64,000 nt of DNA from Roseibium sp. (GTDB taxonomy: Bacteria; Pseudomonadota; Alphaproteobacteria; Rhizobiales; Stappiaceae). The translations under genes were made by a program, and so were the position numbers. Below, piece after piece: positions 62,757-64,000 of the stretch; the first letter of the stretch is position 1, and the number at the start of each line of letters is the position of its first letter. The DNA lies in contig JAEPML010000010.1 of assembly GCA_017643925.1 (NCBI GenBank), positions 124,001-188,000 on the forward strand, written 5' to 3'. Below the pieces are notes generated by a model. That model was not told the origin of the DNA. It worked only from the letters and a program-made list of their open reading frames with translations, and made no database searches.

Positions 62757-63137
62757 TAAAAGAACTTCACCTTCAACTCCAACCAGATCCGTGTTGTCGA
62801 GATCGACGGGGAACCGTGGTTCGTCGCAAGGGATGTCTGCAGCGCTGTCGATTTCCTGATGCAGCAGCACGTTTTCAGGAAACTGAACGCCGATGAAATG
62901 CAAACCATCACGAAGAAAGATGTGCCAGATACATCTTTGTTCCCCGGCAGACAGGCGCGAGTGAAAGTCATCTCCGAAAGTAGCCTGTACAAACTGGTCA
63001 TGCGCTCGGACAAGCCACAGGCAAACCCCTTCCAATGTCCGGTCACAAAAAACCTGATTTCGCGGACCGCTGCTTTAGGCATTGGGAGACACCCTGTTTG
63101 CCTTGTAGTTACCTATAGTTTTTCTTTTACGAAATGA
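62757..63137 (+). pseudogene. BRO-N remnant (5' end lost)
   Basis: The plus-strand frame after a stop at 62757 starts without an initiator and reads IRVVEIDGEPWFVARDV, IISESSLYKLVMRSDKP-like and FQCPVTK, the core of a BRO-N antirepressor. The C-terminal part degenerates after about 110 residues. The beginning stops exactly in the region adjoining the recombinase, suggesting it was broken by the element. Confidence 0.65.
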
Positions 63138-64000
63138 CGAAATAACCTAAATGATTTCAATAGCTTACAGACATTTACGCTCTAGGAAAAAGCACAAATG
63201 GCAAAATGGTTGCGCGGGTTTTGCTGTTTGAGGTTGTGTCGCGGCGGTTCTTACGCCGCTCACATCATAGGACACTGCCGGGGAACTGGAGTGTACCGGA
63301 AGTGATAGGCCGTGTCATTGAGTGGACATAGAGCGAGGCGAACACGCCGAGCATGTTCATCATCACATAGACAAACTGATGGACACATATTCATGGGAAC
63401 CATCGGACACCTATAGTGCACTATGATTGTCTTTCGGACCAATTCCTTTCCCCATACTCCTGCAAGCGAATGTCCCCCAGACAATGAGCGCAAGCAGATG
63501 GGAGTTGGAAACTTCTATCGAAGACAATCAAATCAACTTACCCATTTTTGTCTCCCAAGCGAAGCGTTGTTGTCTTCACCACACTGTTAGCCTGTGTCAA
63601 TCTGTGTCATTCGTGTTTAGTGTTTTGAAGTAGCGAGGTGAGATTCCGAGCGGATGAAACCACAGCGGAATGTGCCTGATAGGAATAAGGCTGCTTGTTG
63701 TTGTTGTTCATAGCTCAGTCTGATGACCTCGCTTCCATTGTCAACTGTCGGTCACTGTCCGTAAGTGTACCGCCTGCAGATGGACTGCAAGGCACTGTGA
63801 GAGTCTGCCAGTTTACTCTGGTGCTTTTCGGGGCGCTGTCGGTGCTGGATTTGGAAGCCAAAGAACACATCTAAAAGCGCGCACAGCGCACTTCACACCT
63901 CATATAGCACCTAATACCCAATACTCACGCCACAAATTGCACTTCACGATACTGTTCACTGTACATATGTGAAGCCCGGCCTGGTATCAGTATTGTTCTT
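63138..64000. other. Noncoding region at the right end of the window
   Basis: This stretch of about 860 nt is moderately AT-rich. No ORF with a ribosome site or family motif is seen; frames at 63260-63493 and 63427-63633 are not convincing. TGTGTCA occurs twice at short spacing near 63594-63610. It may be the end of the integrated element. Confidence 0.4.

Noticed and set aside
62706..63035. N-terminal extension of the serine recombinase frame
   Set aside because: These 110 residues are antisense to the BRO-N remnant and do not resemble a resolvase N-terminus. The resolvase fold begins right after the ATG at 62705.
63590..63625. Repeated TGTGTCA near the right end as CRISPR or att site
   Set aside because: Only two short imperfect copies are seen, with no array spacing and no partner at the left boundary.

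Overview
The window is about 64 kb of an alphaproteobacterial chromosome. The order of the cell-wall and division cluster, with lpxC, bamD, recN and ligA following it, and the style of many accessory proteins point to Hyphomicrobiales, most likely a marine Stappiaceae member (Roseibium/Labrenzia-like). The genus is inference from gene content; no database search was run.

Layout. (1) 1-1.3 kb: N-terminal part of a NIT-domain chemoreceptor that runs off the left edge. (2) 1.65-26.9 kb, all on the minus strand: a complete dcw cluster read from right to left as mraZ-rsmH-ftsL-ftsI-murE-murF-mraY-murD-ftsW-murG-murC-murB-ddlB-ftsQ-ftsA-ftsZ, then lpxC, bamD, recN and ligA. Many junctions are 1-4 nt overlaps. 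The mraZ leader carries a 10-bp-periodic array of TGGG boxes lying over a predicted promoter. (3) 27.3-31.0 kb: a 1008-aa repeat protein with no signal peptide, then the RNase P RNA. (4) 31.1-43 kb: an SDR, a Crp/Fnr regulator and a MocR-type regulator divergent from a flavin-binding split-barrel protein; a lytic transglycosylase, an amidase and a J-domain protein; a GGDEF-EAL protein; an arsRCH group without an arsenite pump; and a MarR-type regulator. (5) 41.8-50.5 kb: a DctPQM TRAP transporter and a fused hydantoinase/5-oxoprolinase. They are separated by an unrelated glycosyltransferase and a small membrane protein, but share an identical 18-nt palindromic upstream element, which suggests one uptake-and-hydrolysis regulon. 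(6) 50.8-54.0 kb: a CZB-GGDEF (DgcZ-like) diguanylate cyclase, a DUF1062 protein, a HugZ-like protein and a His-rich secreted protein.

(7) 54.1-64 kb: an AT-richer accessory region. Its first half has small unrecognised genes, a two-helix membrane protein, an SNase-fold protein, a secreted protein, a Rap1a/Tai-like protein and a DUF4145 protein. Its second half looks like an integrated mobile element: an SF2-helicase-like protein, a tiny candidate DNA-binding protein, a diverged duplicated leader with inverted repeats, a BRO-N protein, a large serine recombinase, and a BRO-N remnant that has lost its start next to the recombinase. The last 0.86 kb holds no recognisable gene.

The strongest candidates for something new are the shared palindrome linking TRAP and hydantoinase, the modular 1008-aa protein beside rnpB, and the compact helicase/BRO-N/recombinase element. 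No CRISPR array, rRNA or tRNA was seen.
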